Shown piece by piece: positions 1-11,941 of a stretch of DNA of 64,000 nucleotides. Below the pieces are notes generated by a model. That model was not told the origin of the DNA and searched no databases. It was given only the letters and a program-made list of their open reading frames with translations. The DNA is from Strongylocentrotus purpuratus (taxonomy: Eukaryota > Echinodermata > Echinoidea > Camarodonta > Strongylocentrotidae): contig NW_022145615.1 of NCBI RefSeq assembly GCF_000002235.5, positions 9,304,891 to 9,368,890 on the forward strand, given 5' to 3'. Each line of letters opens with the position of its first letter. Within the stretch, counting starts at the first letter, position 1. The position numbers and the translations under genes are program-made.

Positions 1-24
1 CTGTTTTGTTTACCGGTAGGTTTT

Positions 25-747
25 CTGTCAGCCATCTCCTTTCTGTAAATATCCAGTAAGTTATCAGATTTAGAACACTGAAGTGGTTTCTCTCCATTAT
101 GTGTATGTGTGTGTTGTTGACAATAAAGTTGTAAATGATTGATTTTAAGAACAATAATTTCTTTTGTAAATGGTACAGATGAATATTTTGCAATGTACAT
201 GTATATATTCTGTAATGAAAGTCAACTCATATAAGAGAATAATAAATAAGTTTTAAAAAAAACTAAAACACAGAAGAAACTGATATGAGGCTATTATCCT
301 GTGTAGGTTCAAGTTTGAATTAATAAACCCCATAATGTTGGACAAGTTTTGTTAAAAATCCAAACATTAGAGATTTCCCTTCATTGTGAGTTTTAGTTGC
401 ACCAACAGGACAGCACTTAAGTAGAATGTTTTGTTACACTGTGAATTTTCTCCAGTGTGTTCTCTGCTCGTGTAATGGGCAATTTTTTCAATGTGTCCCA
501 TACAGCATGGTATCTATCTATATGTTTTTTTTTTAAATGAAAATCTCTTTATATGACAATTCACTAATGGTTCCTTTGGTTTTAGATGAAATAAATATTG
601 GACAATGTCATTGTCCCATATATGTGACATAGCTGCATGGAATCACCCTTTGATGGCTTTTTTACAGTGTGGATTCTATATCTTGAGATGTGAATGATTA
701 TGTGAATTATTATGGGAATACTTTGTTGCCAAGAGAAAAGCATATGG
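25..747 (-). pseudogene. decayed C2H2 fingers downstream of exon A
   Basis: Minus-strand reading finds HTGE followed by SQCNKTFYLSAVLL at about 400-465, and HTHNGEKPLQCSKSDN at about 60-105. The latter retains the TGEKP-type linker but lost one Cys and the His pair. These extend the array interrupted at 748. The rest of the interval is A/T-rich and holds nothing recognisable. Confidence 0.55.
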
Positions 748-1499
748 CTATTCTCCCATGTGGGTTCTTTTATGGCTGGTGAGGGAGCCATAACGGGAAA
801 ATGTCTTGTTACAGATGGAGCACTCGTATGGCTTATTCTCCCCAGTGTGTATTTTCATATGCTTTATAAGATTTTTCTTCTCTGTAAATCTCCCGTCGCA
901 GTAGGAGCACTCAAAAGGCTTCACACCTGTGTGGAATCTTGAATGTTGTGTAAGATTGCTCATTATAGAGAACGCCTTACCACAAAAGGAACATTTGTAA
1001 GGTTTTTCGTCACGATCCAAACATTGAATAAGCTTTTCTTCTGAGCAAGAGCCCCTATGATTGTTGTGATCAGCATTCAAAGCATGTACAGATGACTGAG
1101 GAGACTGTTTGTTATACTGAATATTTGATTTTTCACACAATTCATCATCAAATTCCTTCTCTTTTTCTATAGTAATCCATCCACCCTCATCTTCAAAACT
1201 TGCAGGATCTGATGTACATGTATTTCTTTCTGCAGTTTCTACAAAACGAGTCTCACGATTGCAAGCGCTGCAGGAGCAACTACTACCATTCAATAGATCT
1301 TCTCTTTTGGATTTATCAACTGGGGCTTCTACGTGTATCTCAACTGTTTGGAGGGAGTCAGAACCCCTTTTTCTTATCACTACACATTTCACTTTACCAT
1401 CAAGTAACTGTCTCTGTTCATCCTTCAGTTCTCTCTCTCCCAAATTTTGATGGAGCAATCTCGTTTTTAGTTTGGTGCTATCCAGACTGCAATTTCCAT
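748..1499 (-). CDS. terminal exon copy A, 3 C2H2 fingers (short paralogue)
   Basis: This is a tandem copy of the terminal zinc-finger exon. The acceptor CCTCAG/ATGG is at 1500-1501 and the phase is the same as the 24-finger exon, so splicing from 6276 would give a 293-aa protein. The start of the exon (GNCSLDST...LGEREL KDEQ) closely matches the intact copy. It carries three complete fingers (CSFC, CSYC and CSIC types), then a TAG stop in the linker after HMGE. Recognisable but decayed fingers continue downstream to about position 30, so this was once a longer array. It could be an alternative 3' exon, a small functional paralogue that has lost its own first exon, or a pseudogene in early decay. 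Confidence 0.55.
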
Positions 1500-2307
1500 C
1501 TGAGGAGAAAAGAGATTGCTAAATCTCATTATGGAAAACATATTGTTACAGTAGGAACAAATATATCCCATGATCTGGTTTTGATTATTAGCTCTTAGAA
1601 TACTATGATTTGGGAGAGAACTCTTTCTGGAAAATGTCATATTCCACATGTGGCTTTTTGCCATAGTGAGTTACCAACTTATCATGCATTGATTGAGATC
1701 CTTCTTGATCATGCTTTGTAAACGATGGTGTGGCTTTAGTACAATTTGTTTTCTTTATAGGTCTTGAAATACTACCGGTATGTAGAGAATATGTTTTACT
1801 GATCTTAACAACAAAAACTTTCTTTAAAGGGTGTCAGTACAATTCCATGTTACGATAAACAAATTAATATACATACTCATTGATCATTTATTGCTTGCTG
1901 TTTTTGCACATCAACATCACAACGATTCCATTTGATACTGATCAGATCCAATGAACATAAAACATCGTTGACAATAATAGTAACTATTTTCTTAAGAGTG
2001 GATTCTCATATACATAGAAAGACGAGAATGCTTTGGAACAAAAGTAATACTGAAATGGTGCACAAAGACTTTTCTGAGAGAGCTCGCTTAGACTACAGAG
2101 TCTTTGTGGGGGAAAGATTTATTACAATCCAAACATTATTGAGGTTTGGCTCAATCTCCACAGTGAATAAGACTGCCCCTTACTGCAAATGATAGGTTGC
2201 ATTTGGTATACTGATCCTCATTTTCCTCTAGAGTGGATCCACACATGGTCTTGAGCAATGCCATGCAACAAAGGTAAACCGATTTGGTGTCGTTCTTTGG
2301 TAGGTCA
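1500..2307 (-). pseudogene. decayed C2H2 finger array between terminal exons A and B
   Basis: Minus-strand translation shows broken finger pieces: GYICSYCNNMFSIMRFSNL near 1500-1560, NMTFSRKSSLPNHS near 1600-1640, CLDCNKSFPHKDS near 2110-2145, and YTKCNLSFAVRGSLIH near 2160-2200. Stops and frame changes separate them, so no ORF is maintained. They are either the lost 3' end of the 24-finger exon or a fourth, fully decayed terminal exon. Confidence 0.65.
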
Positions 2308-5300
2308 TCATGGGTTTACGGAATGATCCTTTGGATTAGTTGTGCTGAACAATGCAACAGGAATAATGTTTTCTTGTGTGGGTTCGGGAATTTCTTGCGA
2401 GCTGATGCCTTGTGGCGAATGCTTTGTTTCAGAAATGACACTGGCAAGGCTTTTGTCTTTGTGGGTTAATTGAATATGAAATGAAAGACCCCTAATTGTT
2501 GGCCATGGTTTGTTACAAAGTAAACAATGGTAAAGGTCCTTTTTAGTGTGGATTTTTACATGCACCAACAGGTCATCCTTCTCGTTAAATGTTTTGTTGC
2601 AGAAGACACACTGAAAGGGGCACTTCCCATGGTGATTTCTCACATGTTTCTTCAGAGAGCTCAATCTAGTGAAAGTTGATTTACACAACGGACAATGATG
2701 TGGACTTGCTCCTATATGGGTCCCCATGTGTTCTGTCAGATTTCTCTTTTCTGCATATCTCTGGTTACAATAAGGACACTCATACGGCTTTTCACCTTTA
2801 TGGGTTCCTGAATGTCTTGAGAGATCAACCATTGTAGGAAATAAATTGTTACACACAGAACATTGATATGGAGGTTCGCCAGTGTGAGTCTTCACATGAT
2901 CTTTAAGATTTTTCTTTCCTGCAAACCTTTTGTTGCAATAAGAGCACTGGAAAGGCTTTTCTCCTGTATGCGTTCTTATGTGTCTTGCTAGAAAATTTGC
3001 TCTGCAGAAGGCCATGTTACAAAAGGAACAACGATGCGGCTTATCACCAGTGTGGTTTCTCATGTGCTGCGTGAGATTGGTCTTCATTGCAAATCTTCTG
3101 TGGCACTCAGAACATTCAAAAGGTTTTTCACCTGTATGGGTTTTCATATGTGCCGAGACATGGCTCTTAATGGAGAAGGATTTATCACAGAGAGAACACC
3201 CATAAGGCTTCTCACCGGTATGGTTCCTCATATGTCTATTTAGATTGCTCAATTTAGAAAATGCCTTGTTACATAAAGAGCAAAGGTGTGGTTTCTTGTT
3301 AGTGTGGGTTGTTATGTGTAGTCTAAGAGATGTTTCTTCTGCAAATCTCTCATTGCAATCAGGACACTTATATGGCTTTTTACCTGTGTGGTTTCTTGTA
3401 TGCTTCAAGAGGTTTCTCCTCGAGGAGAATGCTTTGACACAGAAAGTACATCTATAAGGTTTTTCTCCTGTATGTGTTCCAATATGTCTTGTCAGAGAGC
3501 TCACTCTGGAAAATGTCATAGTGCATAATGAACACTGGTGAGGCTTTTCGCCAGTGTGTATTCTGGTGTGTTTTGTACAATAATCTTGTGATATAAATCT
3601 TAAGTCGCAAAAGGAACATTGAAATGGTTTTTCACCCGTGTGCGTTCTTAGATGTATTGAGAGAACGCTCGATAAGTAGAAAGCCTTGTTACAAAATGAA
3701 CAATGGTATGGCTTTTCTCCCGAGTGTGTTTTCATGTGTCTATTGAGAGAGCTTAATCTAGAGAAAGACATGTTACACAAAGAGCACGGATATGGCTTTT
3801 CACCTGTGTGGGATCTTATATGTGCCTCAAGATGGCCCACTGAGGAGAATGCTTTATTACAGAAAGAACAGTGATGCGGCAGCTCTCCATTGTGTGACCT
3901 AACATGTCTATCGCAAGATTCCTTGGTTAAATATCTCTTGTTACAAATCGAGCATTGGAACGGCCGTTCTCCAGTATGGATTCTCATGTGATATGTAAGA
4001 TTTCTTTTCTCTGCGAATCTGTGGTTGCACTGAGAACACTTGTAGGGCTTTTCTCCAGTGTGCATCCTTGTATGTCTTGTAAGAGAGCTCATTCTGCTGA
4101 ACGCTTTGTCACATATAGAACACCGATGTGGCTTTCCTCCGTGGCTCTTCATGTGTTCCATATGTTGACTCTTGTACGTAAATCTCTGTTTGCAATATGA
4201 GCACTCATATGGCTCTTGCCCAGCGTGGGAGCTCATATTGTGTCTATTTAGAGAGCTCTTAGTGGAGAATGCTGCATTACATATAGAACACACATTTGGC
4301 TTTTCCCCCGAGTGGGTTCTCAAGTGGGCAATAAGTTGACTCTTGAATGTAAATCTTTTGTTGCAATAGGAACATGGAAATGGCTTTTCTGCCGTGTGGA
4401 TTCTCATATGTTGCGAGAGTTTTTGCATTTCCGAAAACGATTTGTCACAATCCAAACACTGAAAGGGGTTATGTTTTGTAGAGGAACTCACATTGTTGGA
4501 ACAAACAGGATGTGAAGTATCTGATGGAAAAGAATGAACATTATGATGATTTGCTGGCATGTCACAAGGTATCTCATCGCATTGCACTTCTTCTTTTGAA
4601 CTCATCAATCTGTGCAGTTCATCTTCAGAATATGCAGGAGCCAATGTATCTCCTCCTGCACCCCTTTGTTCATCCAACCAACTCTTTTTCAGAGATGGTT
4701 CAGGTGAGGATTCTACCTCAGCTTTGGGAAGAAATTGAGTAACCCTTCCATCTATCACTGTACAATTCACTTTACCGTCAATCAACTGTCCTTGTTCATC
4801 CTTTGATCCTCTCTCTCCCAAATGTTGCTGGGGCAATCTTGCATTTCGAACGGTGCTCTCCAGACTGCAATTTCCATCTGAGAAGGGAAAACAAATTTGA
4901 TGCTATTTCTTAAGAAGATCGATACCTTGAAAATAGATGCACAGGTGCATTTGTTATCGAGTGTGACTTTTTATGCGAGCTGCTACAGAGTTCAATGTAG
5001 AAAATGTTGTTATATAATATTAAAATGGTTATTCATCTGTGTGGGATTTTAGATGCCTGGAGAGACACTGTTTGCTAGTGAATACTTTATTACAGCAGGG
5101 TCAGTGAAGACACAATTTGCCTTCAAGGGATCGAGTTCCTTAAATGTCTCCAGACAACTCTCCTTGTGTCAAATTGTTTTACAGCCTGACCCTTGGAATT
5201 TCTTAATGTCATAATGTGCCTTGTAATAGTCTTACTAGATAGATGGCACGATATAAACATTACTATTATTATCATCATCATCATCATTATTAATATTATC

Positions 5301-6405
5301 ATTATCATTGTTGTATGTTGTATCCAGTATAATTATACTTTATTACTTTCTCCAGTATGGTATGATCACAAATTTTCTTTTCAGACACTTTACTATTCAC
5401 GTTACCATCAAAAGAGTCTCTCTGACCACCCTTCAGCACTGTCTCTCTTGAACTGTCATGGGTTGTCTCGATGCCTTTTTGATGGAGTGTCCCTATGCTT
5501 TGATTGGTGCTCTCCACACTCAGGTTGCCATCTAAGGAGAAAATAAAAGATATTGCATGCTGTTCTCAAGAAGAACTGAAGAAAAAAAATGGGGAACTTA
5601 ACATGTGTAACAAATGAAGCCAGAGTCATAATGTTTTAGATTTTTTTTGGTTTTTTTTTAGTTTTTGTTTATTACATTGCTTTTTTTATGTTTGTATTCA
5701 GGCCTAGACTTTATAATGCCCATGATCACTATTTAAAAATATTAAAAAAATTGACTTGCCTGACCTGTGATATCTCCTTTATATATACATACACATATTA
5801 CCCCTATAAAATATTATACTGTCAACAAAATACTTTTGCAGTTATCAGTATTTTCTTGGCTTCGACAGATTAATTTTTGTTAAACTTGGGAACCTCCATA
5901 TCAGGTGCACATGAAAATGGGCTTAAATGTCAGAAAAGATTGAAATAGTATCATATTCCTTGCCTTTGAAAGTAATGTTCTTTAGGAAAATCATTTATTT
6001 TGCGTAATGATTCCAAAACCTCATGATATTGACAAATTCCTGTGGATTTATATAATCAACCTTTCCAAGTAGCTTAAGAAGTTCATTTCATAATTCATAT
6101 TATATGAACAGGGCCCCGTCTTGCGTTAGATTTAAATTGCAACTTCAAATTAATCTCAACTCCTATCGTTTATGTACACAGTTGCGATTGATTTGAATCA
6201 ATCGCAATAACAAAGGTCCCATGTACTCATATTGATTTTTAAGGGACTTTAAGGGACAAATTCCAGTTTCAATACCTTGATTTGATGATACATATCCAGA
6301 TTCTGTTAGCTGCATATTGGTTGTGTCATTTTCACTCCAGTCATCTTCTATGACCTCTTCTTTGATGCACACAACCTGGTAATACTCCTCATTTTCTTCA
6401 GACAT
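2308..6405 (-). CDS. C2H2 zinc-finger protein, 24 fingers, two coding exons
   Basis: Probable nuclear DNA-binding regulator. Coding exons on the minus strand are 6405-6276 (43 codons plus one base) and 4877-2308, with a phase-1 intron. The donor reads CAAG/GTATTG and the acceptor CTCAG/ATGG. The product is 899 aa. Residues 1-43 are acidic and contain IKEE at 14-17, a fit to the SUMOylation consensus psi-K-x-E. Residues 44-181 form a low-complexity linker. Twenty-four consecutive C2H2 fingers run from about residue 182 to 850, mostly with TGEKP linkers, followed by a tail of about 50 aa. All Cys/His pairs look intact, so this copy appears functional. The ATG at 6405 opens the acidic exon; the terminal exon is open upstream to its acceptor and has no ATG of its own near there. 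No KRAB, BTB or SCAN domain is seen. Targets are unknown. It belongs to the large lineage-expanded poly-ZNF class, where one-to-one orthologues are uncertain. Confidence 0.85.
4878..5304 (-). pseudogene. decayed fingers of copy C and ATC/ATT microsatellite
   Basis: A single degenerate finger is readable at about 4990-5110 on the minus strand (CNKVFTSKQCLSRHLKSH). The interval 5262-5312 is an impure ATT/ATC repeat. No functional signal is seen other than the exon B acceptor polypyrimidine tract at 4880-4895. Confidence 0.5.
5305..5531 (-). pseudogene. terminal exon copy C, zinc fingers lost
   Basis: A third copy of the terminal-exon start. The acceptor CTTAG/ATGG at 5532-5533 has the same phase, and the peptide begins GNLSVESTNQ and later contains a DGNVNSK block like the DGKVNC block of the intact copy. 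It is open for 74 codons and then ends. An ATC/ATT microsatellite lies at the distal end of the ORF. No intact finger remains, but a finger-like remnant (CNKVFTSKQCLSRHLKSHTDE) lies just downstream at about 4990-5110. It is best read as a dead tandem duplicate, though a spliced 118-aa product is formally possible. Confidence 0.6.
5532..6275 (-). other. intron of the zinc-finger locus
   Basis: Noncoding, A/T-rich sequence with a T-rich run at 5640-5690. No transposon is recognised and no additional exon with a matching phase was found. Confidence 0.5.
6276..6405 (-). CDS. first coding exon of the zinc-finger locus
   Basis: Encodes the acidic N-terminus MSEENEEYYQVVCIKEEV and about 25 further residues, ending with one base (G) before the GTATTG donor. 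That G joins to AT at each of three downstream acceptors to give Asp followed by GN. It is the only such first exon visible in the window, so all three terminal exons may share it. A 5' untranslated exon could lie further upstream but cannot be recognised. Confidence 0.75.
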
Positions 6406-6890
6406 CTTTGTCTTGAGTGTTTGTGGGCTACTATAATGCTTGTGACCGTTAGAAAGTCTTAAAAGATAAAGACAGAAAGAAAAAAAGATTGGAAACATTT
6501 TTGCGTTGTTGGCCTTACACTGAAAGGTAAGCAAATTACTGCTACCACTCAGGTATCAATTTTTTACATTTTTGAATAAATTCTCGACAAATTTCAAAAC
6601 AAAGTGCTTTGTTCAAAGAAGAGTCCACTACTCTCTAGCAAACACCGAGGAAGGTAGTTGACAAAGTCTGTTGGGTGCAGGAATGACCAGGGGTGATTAC
6701 GAACACATTATTTACGATTAGTTTACATATTCATAGGTCTATTCATACTCAGTCATAGCGCATCAGATGATGATCACATGGGTCCCGAGGCGGCCCTCCC
6801 AGAAGGGGAGGGGGAGGGGCCGAGCAGGTGGGGGGCGGTGGGCAGAGGTGGCATGGTGCCCCCCCCCCCCCACTTTTTCAAGTACCTGAA
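6406..6890. other. upstream flank of the zinc-finger locus
   Basis: This should hold the 5' UTR and promoter of the minus-strand zinc-finger gene. No TATA box or other firm element can be called. A G-rich stretch at 6780-6860 ends in a short C tract (about 6859-6870) resembling the ends of the poly-G elements elsewhere. Confidence 0.35.
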
Positions 6891-9290
6891 GCAGGGCGCG
6901 ACAAACCCGCTTGCCCGACGTCCCGGGGCAACCAAATTGAGCCGTCGGGCAAGTAAATCAAATTATCACTTGCCCGATTCGGGCAAGTGATACTTTTACA
7001 GTAATTTCCTAGTGTCCAAGAACTCTACCATTCACCCGTCAACTTCTTACCCGTCGTCAAAATCCAGAAGCAAAAAAGCGATCGTTCCGATTTCGAAAAA
7101 ACTTCACAGACAGCTAGCCAGCTCAGCTAGCTCAGCGCGCATGCAACAGTGACACTTCAAGCCATGAATGCCGCTCCGCCTCCACGCACGGCCGGCCGTG
7201 AGCTAGCTAGAGACAGCTAGCGCGATCGTACCAGCTGCGAGCTTATTCGCGCTCTCTCTCTAGCTCTGCAGGCCGCACCGACAGGCCTTTGCTATTCTCT
7301 GATTGCCGATTGGTTGAATCACGCCAAATATGACGTCATTATTCTAGGGAAATGAACACGTGCGAATCGGAATGGAATAAACAACAGGGATTTTCTAGTA
7401 AGTACAAAAAGTCAAGTGTTTGATATTTATTCATAATGACTGTTAATGATTGTGAACATATTATTTAAAACTCGCTGCTCATATAAATCAGATGAATGAT
7501 TTTGTCTCGTTTTCAATTTATTACTGCGGTCTCAAGATCCGACCGAGCGAGTCATTTTGATAATAGTATCGAGACCCCCAGAATATAAGCCGTTGTTGTT
7601 GAACCATTCTACCTTGCCGAGATTCATGTGAATCTGATTATTTATGGAGAATCAATAAAATGCGTTTTTTAAACCTTCAACCATCCTTTGTTGACCATTT
7701 TCTTTGACATATTAGGTTATTATTCAGTACAGTTACACTGTACATGTATGTGCATTAATTTGCTATCTAAAACATCGGGAGCCCGGTGGCCATTGGCTCC
7801 CTAAACCCCCTCCGGGCTCCCTGAAAAAGTGCTTGAGGAGCCCGGCTGGCTCCCTAAGTTTTTCTAGTAACAGCCACGAAAAATGCTGTTTCTTACCAGC
7901 ACCTTAATCCATGTTTTAATCCATCTAAAAACCCAAATTCCGCAGTCAAAATCATGAAATATGCGATAGGCATTCCAAGGCACACTTGGCTCAACTCCAG
8001 CGCGAATAATGAGTTGCAAAAGAAAACACATCGAGATCAGTGCAGGAATGCCATGCATGATAACGTTATATCTCCGCACTCGTAACGAGTGCGCAATACA
8101 TGCTGCATTGTATGTCGGTGCACTCAGAGAATGTACACACTAAGACAAACGCACGTGGTCGCTGTGTTGCCAGAGCTGAGTGTATGTTTACGTCGACTCG
8201 TGTTTGTGACACATGTGCGTTTGTAATCGTGAGTGCTTATTCTTCAGCGTGCGTACCTGGATGGACTTGATTATTGTTTGAACATAATTTTACGAACTAC
8301 AAACTTCAAAGGCGTGTGTAAAAAGGGGTTGATTGTTGTTTTGTGAACATATGTACGAATTAGGGAGATTCGTGGCTAATCGTTAAAAAGGCGTGTATAA
8401 ACGGTCAAAGGGACTGAAAAGAATAAAATATGGAATAAAAAAGTTTGACTTGAATGTCGTTGGACTAACTTAACAGCAATCAATAAATGAATTTATTATT
8501 TCTTTCATATGTTTTCGCAAGGTTTGTGTACTACTATAAACTGTTGTGTGTTTTTTTCTTACAGTTTATGTATTTCACAAAATGTTTTTATTGTAAACTG
8601 AAAGTAATTTAGCCTTCCATGGGTTGGCTGTCATATAGTAATACGTCATTTGATTAATTAAAAAAAAAAAAGTATTTGACTATTTCAATCACGTTTCGTC
8701 TGCTATTACGACTGAGCTTTTATTTGCAAGATTTCATTCATGAAAACAGTGAGTCACGTCGACACTTTCAACATAGTGCCTGTGTTGTTTGGTAACGATT
8801 GCATGAGAAATATAATCAATGACTATATCTGATTCTCATTCTGATAAAACCTAAAGTCCAATGTTAGACTGTTACTGTAGCCAAAGGGCTTCATAATAGT
8901 TGTAAGATTAATTCTTCAGTACAGTCAGTTAATCCTCATGGTCACATTTACACTTAATAATACACCCCTCCCTGGTCCCGGCGCTGATGATTATAAAAAA
9001 AGGTATCGTGACGGTGTGTTCTAATTTTTTAATAGTTAATGACCATTATTATGACCACAAAAAAAACGTGATAAACTTGGGCTCCCTGAAAAAGTGCTTG
9101 AGGAGCCCGGCTGGCTCCCTAAAAAAAAAGTAAAGGTCAGGCCCTGTAACTTATCATTACGAGATAATAAATGCTTTAACCTCGAGTCCTTTTTCGCTTT
9201 AAAGTTTTGGGCAAGTGGAAATATTGTTTGGGCAAGTAAATTGAAAACCCACTTGCCCGACAGGGCAAGTGGTGAAAAAAATTCTTGTAG
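6890..9290. repeat. GGGCAAGT-bounded repeat, probably a non-autonomous element with nested units
   Basis: Both ends contain inverted blocks built on CTTGCCCGA / TCGGGCAAGT (6909-6995 and 9208-9275), so the ends can fold on themselves. Inside, a 43-bp block (GGCTCCCTGAAAAAGTGCTT...) occurs in direct orientation at about 7814-7858 and 9079-9122. The part at 7080-7300 is CpG-rich with many AGCTAGCT palindromes. No ORF of interest is present. The superfamily is unknown, and the outer ends are approximate. Confidence 0.4.
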
Positions 9291-9295
9291 CACCG

Positions 9296-9810
9296 TAATG
9301 AGGATCCGAGACCGAGACATTACGGTAGATAACTTCACACAGCTCAGGCGCGTGCCCGCCCGCAACCCACCATCGGTATGCACTTGTATTGTGCAGTGGT
9401 TCGCCGTGAAACCTGTGAAAAAAAAGTAGATATCAATGTTTTTCCAAACAATACTCCAAAAATAACAAGAAAATTGTCACATACATGTAGACCTCTATAA
9501 TAATAATAATAATAGTGGGTTCTTGTATAGCACTCATGTCAGTCAGATTTGACCCTCCTGGCGCTCCTGATTATTACCCAGGCTTTAGCACGGCTGCCAT
9601 ACGGCGCTCTAGCATTTCAAGGAATAAATTCCTACCAGGTACCCAATACTAGATCTATTAAAACATAACAACTTTTAACTCATGATCTTTATTATTTGGA
9701 CATTTAATGAATATTTACTGCATTTTGGTAGTCTACTTAGATTCTAGTAGGGTATCTCCACGCCCAAGTTATGAGTCAAATTTTTGGATAGGTTTCTGAA
9801 CAAGCGTTTG
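9296..9810. repeat. dispersed repeat copy 1, interrupted by a SINE
   Basis: The segment beginning near CCGTAATGAGGATC and running to TTTTTGGATAGGTTTCTGAAC is shared with 15370-15880. The second copy lacks the 9494-9650 stretch, which is a SINE tail (minus strand). Comparing the two copies therefore dates the SINE insertion after the repeat spread. Confidence 0.6.
9494..9650 (-). mobile_element. SINE 3' part inserted in a dispersed repeat
   Basis: On the minus strand it reads GGGTACCTGGTAGGAATTTA..., then AGCGCC..., and ends in an ATT repeat (plus-strand ATA/AAT run at 9499-9515). The same order of blocks occurs in the SINE copies at 22795 and 33640. The tRNA-like head is missing. Confidence 0.55.
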
Positions 9811-10977
9811 AAATGTCGAGAATCACAGCTTTTAATACACAGCCAGGATCACACAGGTGCATTACTATTCCTGGCTGTGTAAAAGCACCACTGGCACTGG
9901 CACTGATCTGATCTAGATATTTAGTACAAAACTCAACTGATTTCACTAAAAATCGGTACTTTAGTCTAGATCTAGTGACGATTGACGACACCTGAATAGC
10001 AGTAAAATACAATGTTTTCAACTTTCCGATGTTAGAAAGAATAACTTAAAAATTCAAATTGTGAGTCCACTGTCAAACTTGCCGATCGGCCGCATCGGCA
10101 TGATTGTGTGCATCTGTGTGTTATGAGTGTATTGACTATTCATGTATTCAAATGCTGCCTATTTACACGTAGTGCAGTGCTAGAGCTCAATACGCATTAG
10201 CATTTACTCTCTATGATTTGCTGGAGTGGAGTGGTCAGGATAGTAATGCAGCTATGTGTGCCAAATCAGAGGAACTAACGAAAGAGACCTAGAAAGTTAT
10301 TATAGATCTAGATCGACTATAACCGGAGTGAATCTTATAACAATATAAATACATGTATATAAATCTACACTCAATTTTCGTTACCTTCAGTTGGTAGGCC
10401 TATCGAATAACGACAACTTTGCTACACATTGCATGCTGGCCAGCGGATCATTAATATTATTATTTGCAGAAATATTGTAAAACAATAACTAGCTCGCTCT
10501 CTTTCTCATCACAAGAGGGCGCTCCTTTTTTCTACTCCTTCTATTCCTCTATTATATCAAAGATCTTGTTTTATATTGCTTATTTTGAAAATGTCTTGTT
10601 ATGTGAATTTCTTTTTATGTGAAATTATGAGGAAGAAAATAAAATATCATTAAAAAAAATAAAAATAAAAAAAAATCCTCACTCCTCCTTTTACCCCTCC
10701 TAAAAAAAAAAGGGGGGGGGCTTTATAACGGACAGAGTAGAGTGGGATGATTATTTATGTCTATGCATAGGTCCATGGTTTAGCTATGTCTCTCGAGAAA
10801 AAAAAACCCAACCGAACTTTTCATATCATGTTTAAAGAAAACAATCATGTTCCCCAAACTGTATTGTTATTATGCCAAAGCTACAACAATTTCCTTTTTC
10901 GTATATGTATTATCAAATATGTTATGAAGTTGCCATGCATAAATGCAGAATATCGACGCCAATGGTTTTAAAACTAT
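9811..10977. other. no feature recognised
   Basis: A/T-rich noncoding sequence. An A-rich stretch with AATAAAA-like words at 10630-10680 and a short A9G9 run near 10705-10720 may be an old retroposon tail, but nothing can be assigned. Confidence 0.3.
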
Positions 10978-11069
10978 AATACTGTTATTACTACTTCAAC
11001 TACTATTACTACTACTACTACTACTACTACTACTAAAGTATACTAGTACTACTACGTACTACTACTACG

Positions 11070-11122
<53 letters not shown>

Positions 11123-11123
11123 A
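10978..11123. repeat. (TAC)n microsatellite
   Basis: Trinucleotide ACT/TAC repeat, interrupted by GTACTACTACG words around 11035-11065. Long leucine or serine reading frames here are artefacts of the repeat. Confidence 0.9.
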
Positions 11124-11576
11124 GATTCAAGATTTATTTATTTCTTTACACTTGCATACAAAAAAATCATTTCATTAAGGAACAGTAGCAACAAGTTCAT
11201 CGTCAACTAGCATAAATACATTAACAATGAAACAGTTATAAAGACTTTAACAATTGTGGAATAGAGGTGGTCTGTAAAAACGCACAGCTTGTTAAAACAC
11301 AGATCTCCTTTACAGGAACGACAATGTTTAAAGAAGTAGATTACAATAATAATAATAAATAATAATGATGATACATAATACCCTTATCACTATCATCAAC
11401 ATCGATCGTAACCATTTATCAATTAATTAATTGATTACTTAATATTAAACAAATTACACTTAATGACGAGACAAAGACGTACGAGACAAAGACTGGGGAT
11501 TTGATGACGGACGTTCGTTTGTCCCAAAAACAATTTAATTTGTTAATGATTTGGTCTCAAGCTCGGATGTGACTGC

Positions 11577-11941
11577 CAGTGGTGTACGCAGGATTTTTTC
11601 AAGGGGGGGGGGGGGGTAACAATTTGAAATTGGGCCAAAACTTTCGCAACAACCCAGCCAGCCGCTGAATAAACGGGGGGGGGGGGGGTGAGAGGACATA
11701 TATATTTTTGGGGGGTCCCGAAATTTGAAAAATTGACCGCTCGACATTCCGTTTCGTTGGGGGGGGGGGGTTAGGTCATCTTTTTTAGGTCGTCCATTAG
11801 GTGTTTCCCCCCCCCCCCCCCCCCAAAAAAAAAAAAAAAAAAAAAAATCAAAAATCAAAAATCAAATGAATCACTCATAAGGGTTTTTTTCTCAATAAAC
11901 ATACACATAACCCCCCCCCCCCCCCCCTGCGTACGCGCCTG
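11577..11941. mobile_element. poly-G hAT-type non-autonomous transposon, 365 bp
   Basis: The left end is CAGTGGTGTACGCAGG and the right end is the inverse of CAGGCGCGTACGCAGGG. Flanking 8-mers are GTGACTGC (11569-11576) and GTTACTGC (11942-11949), a 7/8 match to an 8-bp target duplication. CAG...CTG termini plus 8-bp duplications are hAT hallmarks. The body contains several G or C runs of 8 to 17 and an A27-type run, with no transposase. Confidence 0.75.

Noticed and set aside
2978-4742. Plus-strand ORFs of 60-80 codons across the zinc-finger exon
   Set aside because: They lie antisense to the finger array and recur with its period.
6778-6990. 70-codon plus-strand ORF
   Set aside because: It crosses a poly-C tract and a repeat boundary with no recognisable domain.
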